DNA of 64,000 nucleotides from Neobacillus vireti (GCF_001026695.1 NZ_LDNB01000021.1:124001-188000), one strand, 5' to 3'. Counted from the first letter of the stretch, positions 15,110 through 24,263 are shown. The notes: generated by a model from the letters alone, not told the origin. Numbers and translations: made by a program.

Positions 15110-15634
15110 TCAAGCAAGTGACAGCATTTTCGGCCGCAGCCTGTCTTTCGCCCTTTTCATTCTTGTTTTTACAGTCGACATCGGCAGATTGCTTTTCCTA
15201 GCTATCTCTACTAAAGAAAGATCTTGATAGTAATAAAGATAGATAGGATTGCGATAAATTTCGGGCAATAGGTTGATCTTTTCAGCCATTTGTTCTGCTG
15301 AAAATTTATGTAAGACTTCCTCTTCCGGAATAAACGCAGGTTCGAATGTAACGGAATAGGAATATACTTCTTCCCTCCAGAAATGTTTTGACTTATTTTC
15401 TTTGCGCCAATAATCACGGCACTTATTAATCGCGATGGTAAAAAGCCAGCTTTTGTATTTACTTTTTTCCTTAATCGAGGGATAAGCCAAATAGGCAGAG
15501 AGTAAAACCTCCTGATAAAGATCCTCCGCAAGTTCTTTATGTTTTACTAACGAAAAAATATATTTAAAAATGGCTTTTCCATGTTCCTTTACTAATTCTT
15601 CAAAAGATTGTGTAAATCCTTCAAGCATTTTCAT
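15110..15634 (-). CDS. ECF-type RNA polymerase sigma factor
   Basis: A sigma-70 family regulator of 174 residues. Region 2 (about 14-82: FSLVKHKELAEDLYQEVLLS ... KYKSWLFTIAINKCRDYWRK) and region 4 (about 115-170: YQDLSLVEIARKSNLPMSTV, then KTRMKRAKDRLR) are complete, and there is no region 3, as in ECF sigmas. AGGAAAGGTAGG precedes two closely spaced ATGs. No anti-sigma membrane gene adjoins it. The next gene downstream on the same strand is the aromatic amino acid hydroxylase (39-bp gap), so the two probably share a transcript. The stimulus is unknown. Confidence 0.92.
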   Translation of the reverse strand: MKMLEGFTQSFEELVKEHGKAIFKYIFSLVKHKELAEDLYQEVLLSAYLAYPSIKEKSKYKSWLFTIAINKCRDYWRKENKSKHFWREEVYSYSVTFEPAFIPEEEVLHKFSAEQMAEKINLLPEIYRNPIYLYYYQDLSLVEIARKSNLPMSTVKTRMKRAKDRLRPKMLSLA

Positions 15635-15718
15635 CCTACCTTTCCTTCTGTAAAATGTTGTTCATTCTATTAGACGGAAAGGACCTTGCTTACCCCTACA
15701 GATGAATGGATAATATTT

Positions 15719-17059
15719 TTATCGATTCGCTGCCTTTTGAACCAATCCCTTCATAAATATCGAAACACCAATCTTCTTACAAATCGTTAAATAATGCATC
15801 AGCGCTAATAAAACAGACCCTGTATTCATCCCAATAATAACCCCATTCATTCTCCAATCCATTGATGAACCAAGCCAGAGAATAAGGGCAAAGGAAATGA
15901 CAGTCGACCAAACGATATGAATAAACGCCTCTTTTATCATGTCGAGGCCAATCATGAAGGCCTGCAGCGGCATGATAAAGAAATGAAATAAGAAAAACGG
16001 CCATAGCAATTGCAGAAAAACAGCAGATGTTGCTGATTTAAAAAACAAGGAAGTTAATTCTGGAGCAAAAAAATAGAAAAGGGTCACGGCTGCAACTCCG
16101 TATACCACCGTGAGTTTCATCACCTGCTGAAGCATTTTTTGCAAGGTTGGATAATCCTTTTGAGAATGAGTCTTCGACACGGCCGGTATGAGAACAATCA
16201 GTAATGAGTGGGCGATAAATGCCGGGAAGAACCCAATGGACATGGCCACCCCCATCAGCATCCCAAATTGCTCTGTAGCCAATATATCGGTCATACCCGA
16301 GCGTACCAATGCCGCCTTAATGATAAAAGGCTGAATCGCTCCAGTGAAGGCTGAAAACAAACGCAAGCCAGTTGTTGGAATCGAAACCGCCATTAAATTT
16401 TTCCGAACCACTTTCCTGTTTAAATTGGAAAAAGGCTGCCGTTTTAGCTGCTGAAATTGCGCAATAAACAGGTAGATTAAATAAAGAAACACAATAATTT
16501 CACTGCCAATCAGAGTGCCAATGGCAACCAGCAATGCTGCTTCTGGATCGAAGGCAAAGAAGCGAAACAGAACAAACAGACCACCGAGTTGAATGATTTT
16601 CCTGAGAAAGTTGGAGACGGCGATTTTTCCCATCTGCTGCATACCCATGAAATAGCCTCTGGCAACAGAAGTGAACGAAATGACGGGGATGAGGATCATC
16701 ACAAGCCATCTGACATAGGGGTGATAGGTATTAAATACCGGAATAAACGGCAGTATCGCCGCAGCCACTAAAAAGAGAATACTGGTAAAGATGATGGTAA
16801 TCGTTAGCGCGTGATAAAGAATATTTCGATGGAAACGTTCCTCCCGTTCGGCAACGAATTTGGAAATCGACACCTGCAGTTCAAAGCTCGAAAGCAGGAC
16901 AATTAAAAATATCGTAGGAAGAATCGACATATACATCCCTAACCCGTGTGAACCCAACTCCCGTGCCAGAATCATATTAACCAGGACTTCAATGCCTTCT
17001 CCTAAGAAAGCAGACGCCGCTAAAAAAAATATCCCTCTGTAATAAATAGCCACTTTCAA
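15719..17059 (-). CDS. ykvU: SpoVB/YkvU-type polysaccharide flippase
   Basis: A polytopic membrane protein of 446 residues in the MOP/oligosaccharidyl-lipid flippase superfamily. Twelve or more hydrophobic helices are evident. GEGIEVLVNMILARELGSHG at the N-terminus and RGYFMGMQQMGKIAVSNFLR near 145 are typical of the SpoVB/MurJ-like group. The length equals that of B. subtilis YkvU (about 445) and is shorter than SpoVB (about 518), so I lean to YkvU. The likely role is lipid-linked precursor export during sporulation. Monocistronic. Confidence 0.78.
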   Translation of the reverse strand: MKVAIYYRGIFFLAASAFLGEGIEVLVNMILARELGSHGLGMYMSILPTIFLIVLLSSFELQVSISKFVAEREERFHRNILYHALTITIIFTSILFLVAAAILPFIPVFNTYHPYVRWLVMILIPVISFTSVARGYFMGMQQMGKIAVSNFLRKIIQLGGLFVLFRFFAFDPEAALLVAIGTLIGSEIIVFLYLIYLFIAQFQQLKRQPFSNLNRKVVRKNLMAVSIPTTGLRLFSAFTGAIQPFIIKAALVRSGMTDILATEQFGMLMGVAMSIGFFPAFIAHSLLIVLIPAVSKTHSQKDYPTLQKMLQQVMKLTVVYGVAAVTLFYFFAPELTSLFFKSATSAVFLQLLWPFFLFHFFIMPLQAFMIGLDMIKEAFIHIVWSTVISFALILWLGSSMDWRMNGVIIGMNTGSVLLALMHYLTICKKIGVSIFMKGLVQKAANR

Positions 17060-17136
17060 ATTCCCTCTTTCCTATCTCACTTTTATAAACTTATGAGACA
17101 AGTACTTTGAATAGTAGGGAATTTTTTTTACAACGT

Positions 17137-17164
17137 AAAAAAGGGCAATTAATTAGCCCTTTTT
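17137..17164 (-). terminator. Terminator of the efe operon
   Basis: On the minus strand AAAAGGGC and GCCCTTTT pair and are followed by a six-T run. The stem touches the efeU stop codon. Confidence 0.85.
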
Positions 17165-18929
17165 ACACATTTGGAGTAACGATTTGTTTACCGTCATTTT
17201 TTTTAACCAAGAAGGTCATGAACACAATCACGGCCAATAAAAGCAGTTGTGTTCCAGTAGTTTCCCAAGTCGGGTAAAGTCCCAGCCAATCAATAAATGG
17301 CAGTTTTTCAACCGTTGTCGTCGAAACCACCTTGGAAACCTGCAAGGCATGAATACTGATGCCAAGAATTTTAAAGGCTAAAAAGTAAATGAGAATGGTT
17401 GCCGCTTTAAAAAATAAGCGAATCGGAATTTTTACACTGTATTTAATAATCGCGAAGCCGCTGACTGCTAAAATGACAACCGCGAGAATGATTCCAGTGA
17501 CAAGCTGTGCTATACCTATATATGGAGTAATGCCGGCATAGAAAATAATCGTTTCTGCCCCTTCACGGAAGACCGAAAGAAAACTAATAAATGTAAATGA
17601 AATCAGGCTTCCTTTGGCAATGGCTTGCTGTATCTGTTGATTAATATACTTATTCCACTGACCGATACTCGACTTATTATGTAGCCAAGCCCCGATCGTC
17701 AGCATCATCACAACTGCGATAACACCTGTTAGCCCTTCAATATATTCCCGGCTTGAAGCAGCAATAATTTGTGAAAAAACAATGTTAATAATAATCGCCA
17801 GAATCGCACTAGCGAAAATACCAGCGGCAACACCGGACCAAATCCACTTTTGTTTTGAGGATTGACCCATCTTTTTCAAAAAAGCCAATAATGTTGCCAC
17901 AATTAATAAGGCCTCTAAACCTTCACGTAATAAAATCAGAGCCGCATCCCAAATCGAATAATTCGTTTTGCTCAGTAATGGAGCTATCCGTGTGTTTAAT
18001 TCCCTAATGATGTCGGAAGCCTTTTCGGCATTCACCACTTTTGAATTTAACAGACTTATCCCGGCAGGAATTTTGGTTTCTATATCACTGTATAATTTAG
18101 CATCCCTTGTCTGAACATCACCCTCCACCATCGGCCAAATGGTCAGGGTTTCATTTAAATCGGCGCTTGCACCTTTGTAATCATTTTGTGCAATCTGTTT
18201 TTCCGCTTTCGTTAATAACGAGGAAAGGTCTGAAAGCGTATAATTTCCCTCAAGCTGTTTCGAGACATTTCCAGCTAAGTAGTTTTCCACTTCGCTTGTC
18301 AATTGTTCAATGTTCGTTTGTGCCTTTTTCCAATCGGAAGGTTCCTGTGTGATGGCAATTCGAATAAGGGCCATGTATTTTTCAATGTTCCCGTAGGAAG
18401 CAATACTCTCATCATGGACAGCTATTTCTGATGCCGTCCATTGGTTTAGCAGCGCTTGATACTTTGCTGTTATCCCCGTTAGATTCTCATCCATGATGGC
18501 CCCTTTAAGATTGTTTATCAGTGGCAGCAACTTTTTGACTTGCTCTTTTCCTTTCACTTTATCTTTAGGATTCTGTTCTTGATCATATTGAACCACAGCG
18601 CTCGATAAGGATGAGAGGCTCTCTGAAAGGGCCTTTGTGTCTTCCATACTAGCAGCTAGTAATCTTTGAACCTTTTTCAGCTCTTGATCTACCTTTTTTG
18701 CCTGTTTGCTATCAGCACGCTTCATTGCTGCCCATTCATTTGCAAACAGTTCCATATTTTTCGTAACAGCTGTATAATCCCCAGCCTTTACTTTCATTAA
18801 GCTATCGCCAATAAGTACAAATAGCTCGTCATGATTTTCGGCCGCTGCGACCGGATGGATTGTTTGAAAAGAAACCAAAAGGATCATTAATAATAGTACA
18901 GATTTGCATATCGTTGAACATCGTTGCAT
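17163..18929 (-). CDS. efeU: FTR1-family iron permease EfeU with extracellular N-terminal domain
   Basis: The membrane permease of the EfeUOB ferrous/ferric iron uptake system. A signal peptide (about 1-30) is followed by about 290 residues of helical extracytoplasmic sequence and then seven membrane helices. The two iron-binding REXXE motifs are REGLE (near 336-340) and REGAE (near 456-460). At about 588 residues it is longer than B. subtilis EfeU (about 480) owing to the N-terminal part. The ATG at 18929 has GAGGAG eight bases upstream. It is last in the efeO-efeB-efeU operon, 27 bp after efeB. Confidence 0.93.
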   Translation of the reverse strand: MQRCSTICKSVLLLMILLVSFQTIHPVAAAENHDELFVLIGDSLMKVKAGDYTAVTKNMELFANEWAAMKRADSKQAKKVDQELKKVQRLLAASMEDTKALSESLSSLSSAVVQYDQEQNPKDKVKGKEQVKKLLPLINNLKGAIMDENLTGITAKYQALLNQWTASEIAVHDESIASYGNIEKYMALIRIAITQEPSDWKKAQTNIEQLTSEVENYLAGNVSKQLEGNYTLSDLSSLLTKAEKQIAQNDYKGASADLNETLTIWPMVEGDVQTRDAKLYSDIETKIPAGISLLNSKVVNAEKASDIIRELNTRIAPLLSKTNYSIWDAALILLREGLEALLIVATLLAFLKKMGQSSKQKWIWSGVAAGIFASAILAIIINIVFSQIIAASSREYIEGLTGVIAVVMMLTIGAWLHNKSSIGQWNKYINQQIQQAIAKGSLISFTFISFLSVFREGAETIIFYAGITPYIGIAQLVTGIILAVVILAVSGFAIIKYSVKIPIRLFFKAATILIYFLAFKILGISIHALQVSKVVSTTTVEKLPFIDWLGLYPTWETTGTQLLLLAVIVFMTFLVKKNDGKQIVTPNV

Positions 18930-18956
18930 CAATCTCTCTCCTCACAAAGGAACACA

Positions 18957-20249
18957 TCAGTTGAAAAGTGTCTCCCCTATATATCCGCCCTGGTTGACTC
19001 CTGGTAAACAGGCAAAAATGGCACTGCCACGGTGGGAAATATATTCATTCAATTTATCCATTTTTGCTAAACGCTCTTGGATTGGAATGAATTGCTTACT
19101 TGGTGTCCGTTGGAAACATAAGAATAGCAGACCCGCATCAAAGCTCCCTGTCTTAGCATCCATACCATCGGAGTAGGAGTACGCCCGGCGAAGAATTCGC
19201 TGTGACCCATCCCCATGTGATAGCCTAGTGTGTGAATCAACCGGTATGTAAAATTCTCCCTGATCATTCTTCTGCTTCAAGTCTAGTGATTCAAATTCAT
19301 CTTTTTGTCCAAGCGGTGCTCCGTTGTCACGATAGCGTCCAAACGTTTTCTCCTGCTCTTTTAATGTGGTCCGGTCCCACACTTCAATAAACATTTGAAT
19401 TCGGCGGACAACGAGATAACTGCCGTTTACAAGCCAATTCGGACCATCACCAGGTTGGACCCATACATGTTCATTCAACTGCTTTTCGTTTTTTACATCT
19501 GGATTGATTGTCCCGTCCTTGAAGCCAAATAAATTCCTCGGCGTTCCTTGACCCGGGTCGGCTTGTTTCGTACGTTGAAAGCCGGTTTGCGCCCAGCGTA
19601 ATATCGCTTTCCCCCGTGCAATCCGAATCAAGTTCCTTACAGCGTGGAAGGCCACCTGCAAATCATCAGCACAAGCTTGGATACAAAGGTCGCCGCCAGT
19701 CCATGCCTCTTCCAACGCATCTAGCGGGAATTTAGGGAGATCGACTAATTCGTTGGGCTGCTTTTGTTTTAAACCGAATCGGTCTTGGTTATCTTTCACA
19801 AACAGACTGGGACCAACCCCGAATGTGATCGTTAAATTTGAAGCTGATAACCCTTCTGCTTCCCCAGTATCCTTTGGTGGAAGAAATTCATTACTTGAAA
19901 GATCCCCGACTGGCTTTCCCTCAGATAATAATGCTGCCGCGATGGTCCAATCCTTGAAAAGCTTTACTACCTCTTCTTTTTTCGACGTCGTTACATCTAA
20001 GGAAACAAAATATACATGGTTCTGCGTTTTCGTGGTTATCCCACCTTGGTGATTACCGTAAAAAGGAATGATATCCTTTTTACCGGTGCTGTTTGCTTTC
20101 CCTTCTTTTATCGTAAGCAAGCCACCCAGTCCTGTTGCACCGAGGAGGACGCCAACACCCCCAACCCCCGCTGTTTTAAGCATATTTCTTCGCGAAATCT
20201 TTGCTTGATGGAGTACAGCTTCCTCTTGGCTATTAATATTCTTTGTCAA
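18957..20249 (-). CDS. efeB: Tat-exported Dyp-type heme peroxidase EfeB
   Basis: A deferrochelatase/peroxidase of the Efe iron system, exported folded by the Tat pathway. The twin-arginine signal SRRNMLKTAG (19-28) is followed by a hydrophobic glycine-rich stretch. The Dyp signature GFKDG lies at 242-246 with DGTINP. The C-terminal heme-pocket stretch is SHTRLSHGDGSQRILRRAYSY (about 339-359), with candidate heme-ligand histidines at 340/345. The start is a TTG immediately after the efeO stop codon, with ACGGAGG eight bases upstream inside efeO, so translation is probably coupled. Confidence 0.94.
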   Translation of the reverse strand: MTKNINSQEEAVLHQAKISRRNMLKTAGVGGVGVLLGATGLGGLLTIKEGKANSTGKKDIIPFYGNHQGGITTKTQNHVYFVSLDVTTSKKEEVVKLFKDWTIAAALLSEGKPVGDLSSNEFLPPKDTGEAEGLSASNLTITFGVGPSLFVKDNQDRFGLKQKQPNELVDLPKFPLDALEEAWTGGDLCIQACADDLQVAFHAVRNLIRIARGKAILRWAQTGFQRTKQADPGQGTPRNLFGFKDGTINPDVKNEKQLNEHVWVQPGDGPNWLVNGSYLVVRRIQMFIEVWDRTTLKEQEKTFGRYRDNGAPLGQKDEFESLDLKQKNDQGEFYIPVDSHTRLSHGDGSQRILRRAYSYSDGMDAKTGSFDAGLLFLCFQRTPSKQFIPIQERLAKMDKLNEYISHRGSAIFACLPGVNQGGYIGETLFN

Positions 20250-21098
20250 TTAAGACGCCTCCGTAACAATTCCTATTTGTGAAAGCGGTTCGGCAAGAGC
20301 ATCCACGGCCTGGCTTAGTTCTTTCACTTGTCCTTCTGTTAATTCTGTATAAAGCTTATAGCCATCGCCACTTTTTTGCTGGTTCAATAACTGATAGACC
20401 TCATTAAAACGTGTTTGAATTTCTTTTGAAAGTTCTTCATCTTTTTTCTTTAATACCGGATTGAGGAGCTGATAAATCTTTTCTGCTCCTTGTACATTCG
20501 CCGCAAAATCATATAAATCGGTATGGGAGTAACGGTCCTCTTCCCCTGTTACCTTCGAGGTTGATACTTCATTTAAGAGATCGACCGCACCTGTAATTAA
20601 TATGTCTGGTGTGACTTCGACGGTTTCTACCTTAGCACGGAGCAGGTTCACATCTTTCATTAGCTGGTCGGCATATTGTTCATATCCCTTTGTCGTGTTC
20701 TCCACCCATAAACCTTTTTCAATTCGGTGGTAGCCGGTCCATTCCGCCTCCGGGACATCGCCTTCACGTGCATCGATTTTTGGGTCAAGGTCGCCAAACA
20801 CTTCAGCAATTGGTTCAGCACGTTCATAATACATCCGGGCAGGCCCATAAAGATCCTTTGCGTTAGCTAATTCCCCGTTTTTAACAGCGGTTGTAAACGC
20901 TTCTGTCGCTTTAACAAATTCTTCAATTTCGCCAATGGCATATTTACGGTATTCATCTGTTACTCCTTTCAGAGCTTCTGATGCTGCATTCTTTGTTTCT
21001 TTCACCTTATCAGTGGATGTAGCTTTGTCCGTAGTTGCACATCCAAATAGAAGACTGCTAGATAGCAATAATATTCCTGATACTTTTAATAATTTCAT
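20250..21098 (-). CDS. efeO: Iron uptake lipoprotein EfeO/EfeM (peptidase M75 domain)
   Basis: The extracytoplasmic iron-binding component. The lipobox is LLFGC with the lipidated Cys20. The M75/imelysin-like domain spans about 45-278 and carries the conserved HxxE motif HRIE at 124-127 within WTGYHRIEKGLW. No cupredoxin domain is present, and at 282 residues it is a short form. It is first in the operon, and a Fur box stands about 40 bp upstream of the ATG. Confidence 0.92.
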   Translation of the reverse strand: MKLLKVSGILLLSSSLLFGCATTDKATSTDKVKETKNAASEALKGVTDEYRKYAIGEIEEFVKATEAFTTAVKNGELANAKDLYGPARMYYERAEPIAEVFGDLDPKIDAREGDVPEAEWTGYHRIEKGLWVENTTKGYEQYADQLMKDVNLLRAKVETVEVTPDILITGAVDLLNEVSTSKVTGEEDRYSHTDLYDFAANVQGAEKIYQLLNPVLKKKDEELSKEIQTRFNEVYQLLNQQKSGDGYKLYTELTEGQVKELSQAVDALAEPLSQIGIVTEAS

Positions 21099-21129
21099 AT
21101 GTAATTAGTTCCCCCAATTTCGTTAATAA

Positions 21130-21144
21130 TGATAATCATTTTCA
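21130..21144 (-). promoter_or_regulatory. Fur box of the efe operon
   Basis: TGATAATCATTTTCA matches the 7-1-7 Fur consensus TGATAATNATTATCA except at one position. A TATAAT on the minus strand lies just upstream of it, so Fur would block the promoter. It implies iron-repressed expression of efeOBU. Confidence 0.9.
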
Positions 21145-21311
21145 ATAATTATAATAACAGCAATTGAGAAGTATTTTCAATTGTTTTTTTATTTTTGAAT
21201 ATGTAAAAGTGGAGGGCTGGATACCGAAATAGGGAGATTGTGACCGTTGCGGCTCTTTTTTTCCTTCAATGGGCACAATTAATTTTTTTGTAACTGTTAC
21301 GACTAATTTTT

Positions 21312-21600
21312 CAGCTCCCATGGGCACTCTAACCTCTCCACAGTGCCCATCTCCTTCTTTTTTCAGCTCCCACGGGCACTCTGAATCCTCCACAGTTCCC
21401 GTCTCCTTCTTTTTTCAGCTCCCACGGACACTCTGAACCCTCCACAGTGCCCGTCTCCTTCTTTTTTCAGCTCCCACGGGCACTCTAAACCCTCCACAGT
21501 GCCCGTCTCCTTCTTTTTTCAGCTCCCATGGGCATTCTGAACCCTCCACAGTGCCCGTCCCCTTCTTTTTTTAGCTTCCACGGGCACTCTGATCACGCCC
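21312..21600. repeat. Six-unit 52-bp tandem array of hairpins
   Basis: Units beginning CAGCTCCCA recur at 21312, 21364, 21416, 21468, 21520 and 21572, an exact 52-bp period. Most units hold the inverted repeat ACGGGCACT-N13-AGTGCCCGT and then CTCCTTCTTTTTT, a hairpin followed by a T-rich tract. No convincing gene reads through. It lies between the liaR terminator and the efe promoter. Confidence 0.9.
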
Positions 21601-21661
21601 AATGGTGCACATCCCTTCGAAAAATATCAAATATTGTAATATGGCTCCACAAAATCTCCAC

Positions 21662-21690
21662 AAAAAAAAGGCTATTACGAGATAGCCTTG
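21662..21690 (-). terminator. liaFSR terminator
   Basis: On the minus strand AAGGCTAT and ATAGCCTT pair across a 6-nt loop and are followed by eight T. Confidence 0.9.
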
Positions 21691-21699
21691 GTTTCGGGT

Positions 21700-22332
21700 T
21701 TATTTTATTAATGAATGTTTAAACGCATAGATGACAGCCTGTGTGCGGTCTTGGACGCTTAATTTGCTTAAAATATTGCTAACATGGGTTTTGACGGTCT
21801 TGAGGGCGATAAATAATTCATCGGCAATGTCCTGATTAGCTTTGCCTTCCGCCATTAACAGTAATATTTCTAATTCTCGGCTGGTGAGGTCTTCATGTGG
21901 CAGGTGTGTGTTCTTTTGGCGCATTTTTACCATCATTTTTCCGGTTACCTCTGGTTCAAGAACCGATTGCCCATGGTAGGTGGCACGAACGGCATTGGCG
22001 ATTTCGCTAGCCTTCGATGTCTTCAACATATAACTAGTTGCCCCTGCTTCAAGTGCTGGGTAGACTTTTTCATCGTCTAGGAAACTTGTAACGATAATCA
22101 CCTTAGCTTCAGGCCACTGTTCAATAATTTGTCTTGTGGCCTCAATCCCGTCCATTTCTTTCATCACCAAATCCATTAAAATGATATCCGGGCGGAGTTC
22201 AAGCGCCAGTTCTATCCCTTTTTTCCCATCGGCCGCTTCCCCCACGACCTCAATGTCCGGCTGTGCCGATAAATAAGAGGAAACACCAATTCGCACCATT
22301 TCATGGTCATCAACAAAAACAACTCTAATCAT
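21700..22332 (-). CDS. liaR: LiaR/VraR-type response regulator
   Basis: A NarL-family transcription factor of 210 residues for the cell-envelope stress response. The receiver domain (1-120) has acidic residues DD at 8-9 and the phosphoacceptor Asp54 (ILMDLVMKEMDG). The C-terminal LuxR-type HTH is at about 145-205 (LTSRELEILLLMAEGKANQD, then VKTHVSNILSKL). Its start overlaps the end of liaS by 8 bp. The order liaF-liaS-liaR is the conserved one in Firmicutes. Confidence 0.94.
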   Translation of the reverse strand: MIRVVFVDDHEMVRIGVSSYLSAQPDIEVVGEAADGKKGIELALELRPDIILMDLVMKEMDGIEATRQIIEQWPEAKVIIVTSFLDDEKVYPALEAGATSYMLKTSKASEIANAVRATYHGQSVLEPEVTGKMMVKMRQKNTHLPHEDLTSRELEILLLMAEGKANQDIADELFIALKTVKTHVSNILSKLSVQDRTQAVIYAFKHSLIK

Positions 22333-23371
22333 TCACACCACCTCCATTAATCATCACTGGAACCTTCACTTCTAGCCTTGTTCCTTTATTTTTCACACTT
22401 ATCACCTTTAACGTACCGCCGACTTCAACTGCTCGCTCATGCATATTTTGCATTCCGTAGGATCCTGCTTTCATTTCGTTTACTTCAAAACCAATTCCGT
22501 CATCAACAATCCTTAAAATAACAAGGTCATCCCGTTTAATCATCAGAACCTCGAGCTTGTTCGCTTTCGAATGCCTAAGGGTGTTTGAGACAGATTCTTG
22601 AAGGATGCGGAAAAGATGATCCTCTACACCTTTGTCTAACGGAAAAGCTTCAACCTTCCAGTTAATATCCATTGTTACCTTTTGAGATAATTCGATTAAC
22701 AGCTCTTCAATTCCTTCTTTGAGCGTTTTATTCTTTAAGGCCACAGGACGCAGGTGTAAAAGCAGTGCACGCATCTCGAGTTGTGATTGGTGAATCATTT
22801 CTTCAACAAGTTTCAATTGCTTCGCTTCCCGGTCAGTTTCTGAAAGTGGTTTTGTCTCATTAATCGCCGACATCATCATCGATGCGGCAAACAACTGCTG
22901 GCTGACGGAGTCATGTAATTCACGAGCTAGACGGTTCCGTTCCTGTTCAATGATCTCCTGAATCCTTGCTTCCTGGTCTTCCACTTTTTCGGTTGCTAAT
23001 CGCTGCGAAAGCTTAGCCTGCTCTGTCATTTGTTTGCCGATTTTTTCAATCCGCTCAGCAATGGATTGCATTTCCGTGATCGCAGGCTTCCCTTTCTCCT
23101 CCATCTGTCTTCCTTCCTCCAATTGGTGCAAGGAGTGTTCAATCGCAAGAAACTGCTTTCGCCAAAAAAGACCTGAAGCTCCGCCTAGCAGAATCCCAAC
23201 GGCAATACTAAAGGCAGGAACAAAAATAACAATTGGAATATCCATAAAATGGCGATCCCATAATTCGGACCATCCTATCGGAAAGACAAAAAAGAAAACA
23301 ACTCCGACAATGATGGCAATAAGGAAGGAGAAGCCGACATTCCAGACAATTTGGCGCTGGGTTGTACTCAT
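22325..23371 (-). CDS. liaS: LiaS/VraS-type sensor histidine kinase
   Basis: An intramembrane-sensing kinase of 348 residues. Two membrane helices (about 10-31 and 45-69) flank a very short extracellular loop, as in LiaS. A HAMP-like/coiled-coil linker leads to the HisKA_3 phosphoacceptor His153 (RLARELHDSVSQQL). The HATPase domain ends with the G boxes (DDGIGF, GSYGMQNM, GTRLEVKVP). It overlaps liaF by 4 bp (ATGA) and liaR by 8 bp, so it belongs to a tightly coupled operon. Confidence 0.94.
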   Translation of the reverse strand: MSTTQRQIVWNVGFSFLIAIIVGVVFFFVFPIGWSELWDRHFMDIPIVIFVPAFSIAVGILLGGASGLFWRKQFLAIEHSLHQLEEGRQMEEKGKPAITEMQSIAERIEKIGKQMTEQAKLSQRLATEKVEDQEARIQEIIEQERNRLARELHDSVSQQLFAASMMMSAINETKPLSETDREAKQLKLVEEMIHQSQLEMRALLLHLRPVALKNKTLKEGIEELLIELSQKVTMDINWKVEAFPLDKGVEDHLFRILQESVSNTLRHSKANKLEVLMIKRDDLVILRIVDDGIGFEVNEMKAGSYGMQNMHERAVEVGGTLKVISVKNKGTRLEVKVPVMINGGGVND

Positions 23372-24102
23372 ATCCGGCTCACCTCGATATTCCCGACAAC
23401 GAGCGTGGTAACTATTTTTACCTTGTGCTCCGACTTTTCATAGCCCGGTGTTTTAAGCTGAAAAACTTGATTGAAAATTTTCGAGTGATGATTTCCGAAT
23501 ACCGTTGCCGACCCTGCCACACATGAATGGTGGATACTAACATCAATTTCATAGGGTACAAGGATTTGAATATTTCCAATGATATTACGAATAAATATGA
23601 CCGTTTCTCCTTTTGGCAGCATTGTGTAACTAAGATCGATTGTCGTATCGCCAATGCCGGTCTGGATGTTTACATCATTCCACTCATAAACACCAAAAGG
23701 AGTCTTTTGCTGCCCAAAAAAGATATTTTCAAACAGCGGCTTTGATAGAATCATTGTTTCCTCTTGGTGAGCAGGTTCATTTTTTATGATATCCGGGGTG
23801 ATTTTCTTAGGATTCTTTTTAGAATTTAAAAATTGAATAAAAAAATGCAGTAAAATCGCTAACAACAAAAACTTAAATGTCATCATATTTAAAATACTGA
23901 TAATAAAAAAGATAATTCCACCGAAGAATAGAATTTTCCCGAGCTTCTTACCTGCCTTTTTCCGGCCTAGATAGATCATCCCGCCAGAAATGAAAAGGGA
24001 GAATATAAGTCCTCTGTTGAAAAATAAAATCTCCAATAGCAGGATAACAATGCCGATTAAGAACAGCCATCCAATATAATCATTTTTTGCATTTTTAAAC
24101 AT
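23368..24102 (-). CDS. liaF: LiaF-type membrane inhibitor of the Lia system
   Basis: A membrane protein of 244 residues that in B. subtilis keeps LiaS inactive without stress. The N-terminal half has several hydrophobic helices (about 10-30, 35-50, 55-95). The C-terminal half is the beta-rich LiaF domain (about 130-244: GIGDTTIDLSYTMLPKGETV, FIRNIIGNIQILVPYEIDVS). GGGAGG stands before the ATG. A 21-bp repeat array and a terminator separate it from pspA upstream. Confidence 0.9.
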   Translation of the reverse strand: MFKNAKNDYIGWLFLIGIVILLLEILFFNRGLIFSLFISGGMIYLGRKKAGKKLGKILFFGGIIFFIISILNMMTFKFLLLAILLHFFIQFLNSKKNPKKITPDIIKNEPAHQEETMILSKPLFENIFFGQQKTPFGVYEWNDVNIQTGIGDTTIDLSYTMLPKGETVIFIRNIIGNIQILVPYEIDVSIHHSCVAGSATVFGNHHSKIFNQVFQLKTPGYEKSEHKVKIVTTLVVGNIEVSRI

Positions 24103-24124
24103 TGGCTCAACCTCCCTTTTTTCT

Positions 24125-24205
24125 TATTTGCGGAAATGACGTTTTTTTTTGCACGACCGGTTGTTTTATTTGCGAATTTTTGACGTTTTATTTGCGAATC
24201 CGTTT
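24125..24205 (-). repeat. 21-bp repeat array, TCGCAAATAAA family, second locus
   Basis: TTATTTGCG recurs at about 24125, 24172 and 24190. The last interval is a full 21-bp unit (TTATTTGCGAATTTTTGACG plus T). On the minus strand the motif reads ATTCGCAAATAA, the same as the array at 10024. It lies between the pspA terminator and liaF. Confidence 0.65.
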
Positions 24206-24216
24206 TTTAATATAGG

Positions 24217-24245
24217 TAAAAGGCGCAGAGACTCTACGCCTTTTT
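24217..24245 (-). terminator. Terminator of the liaI-pspA operon
   Basis: On the minus strand AAAAAGGCGTAGAG and CTCTGCGCCTTTT pair with one mismatch. It separates the liaI/pspA transcript from liaFSR. Confidence 0.8.
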
Positions 24246-24263
24246 AGAATACCATATTTACAA

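Noticed and set aside
21142..21393. 83-codon minus-strand frame over the 52-bp array
   Set aside because: A 52-bp period shifts the reading frame each unit, so no repeat protein is possible. There is no independent support for a gene.
21312..21600. CRISPR array
   Set aside because: Units are contiguous near-identical 52-mers without unique spacers, and no cas genes are present. The same holds for the 21-bp arrays.
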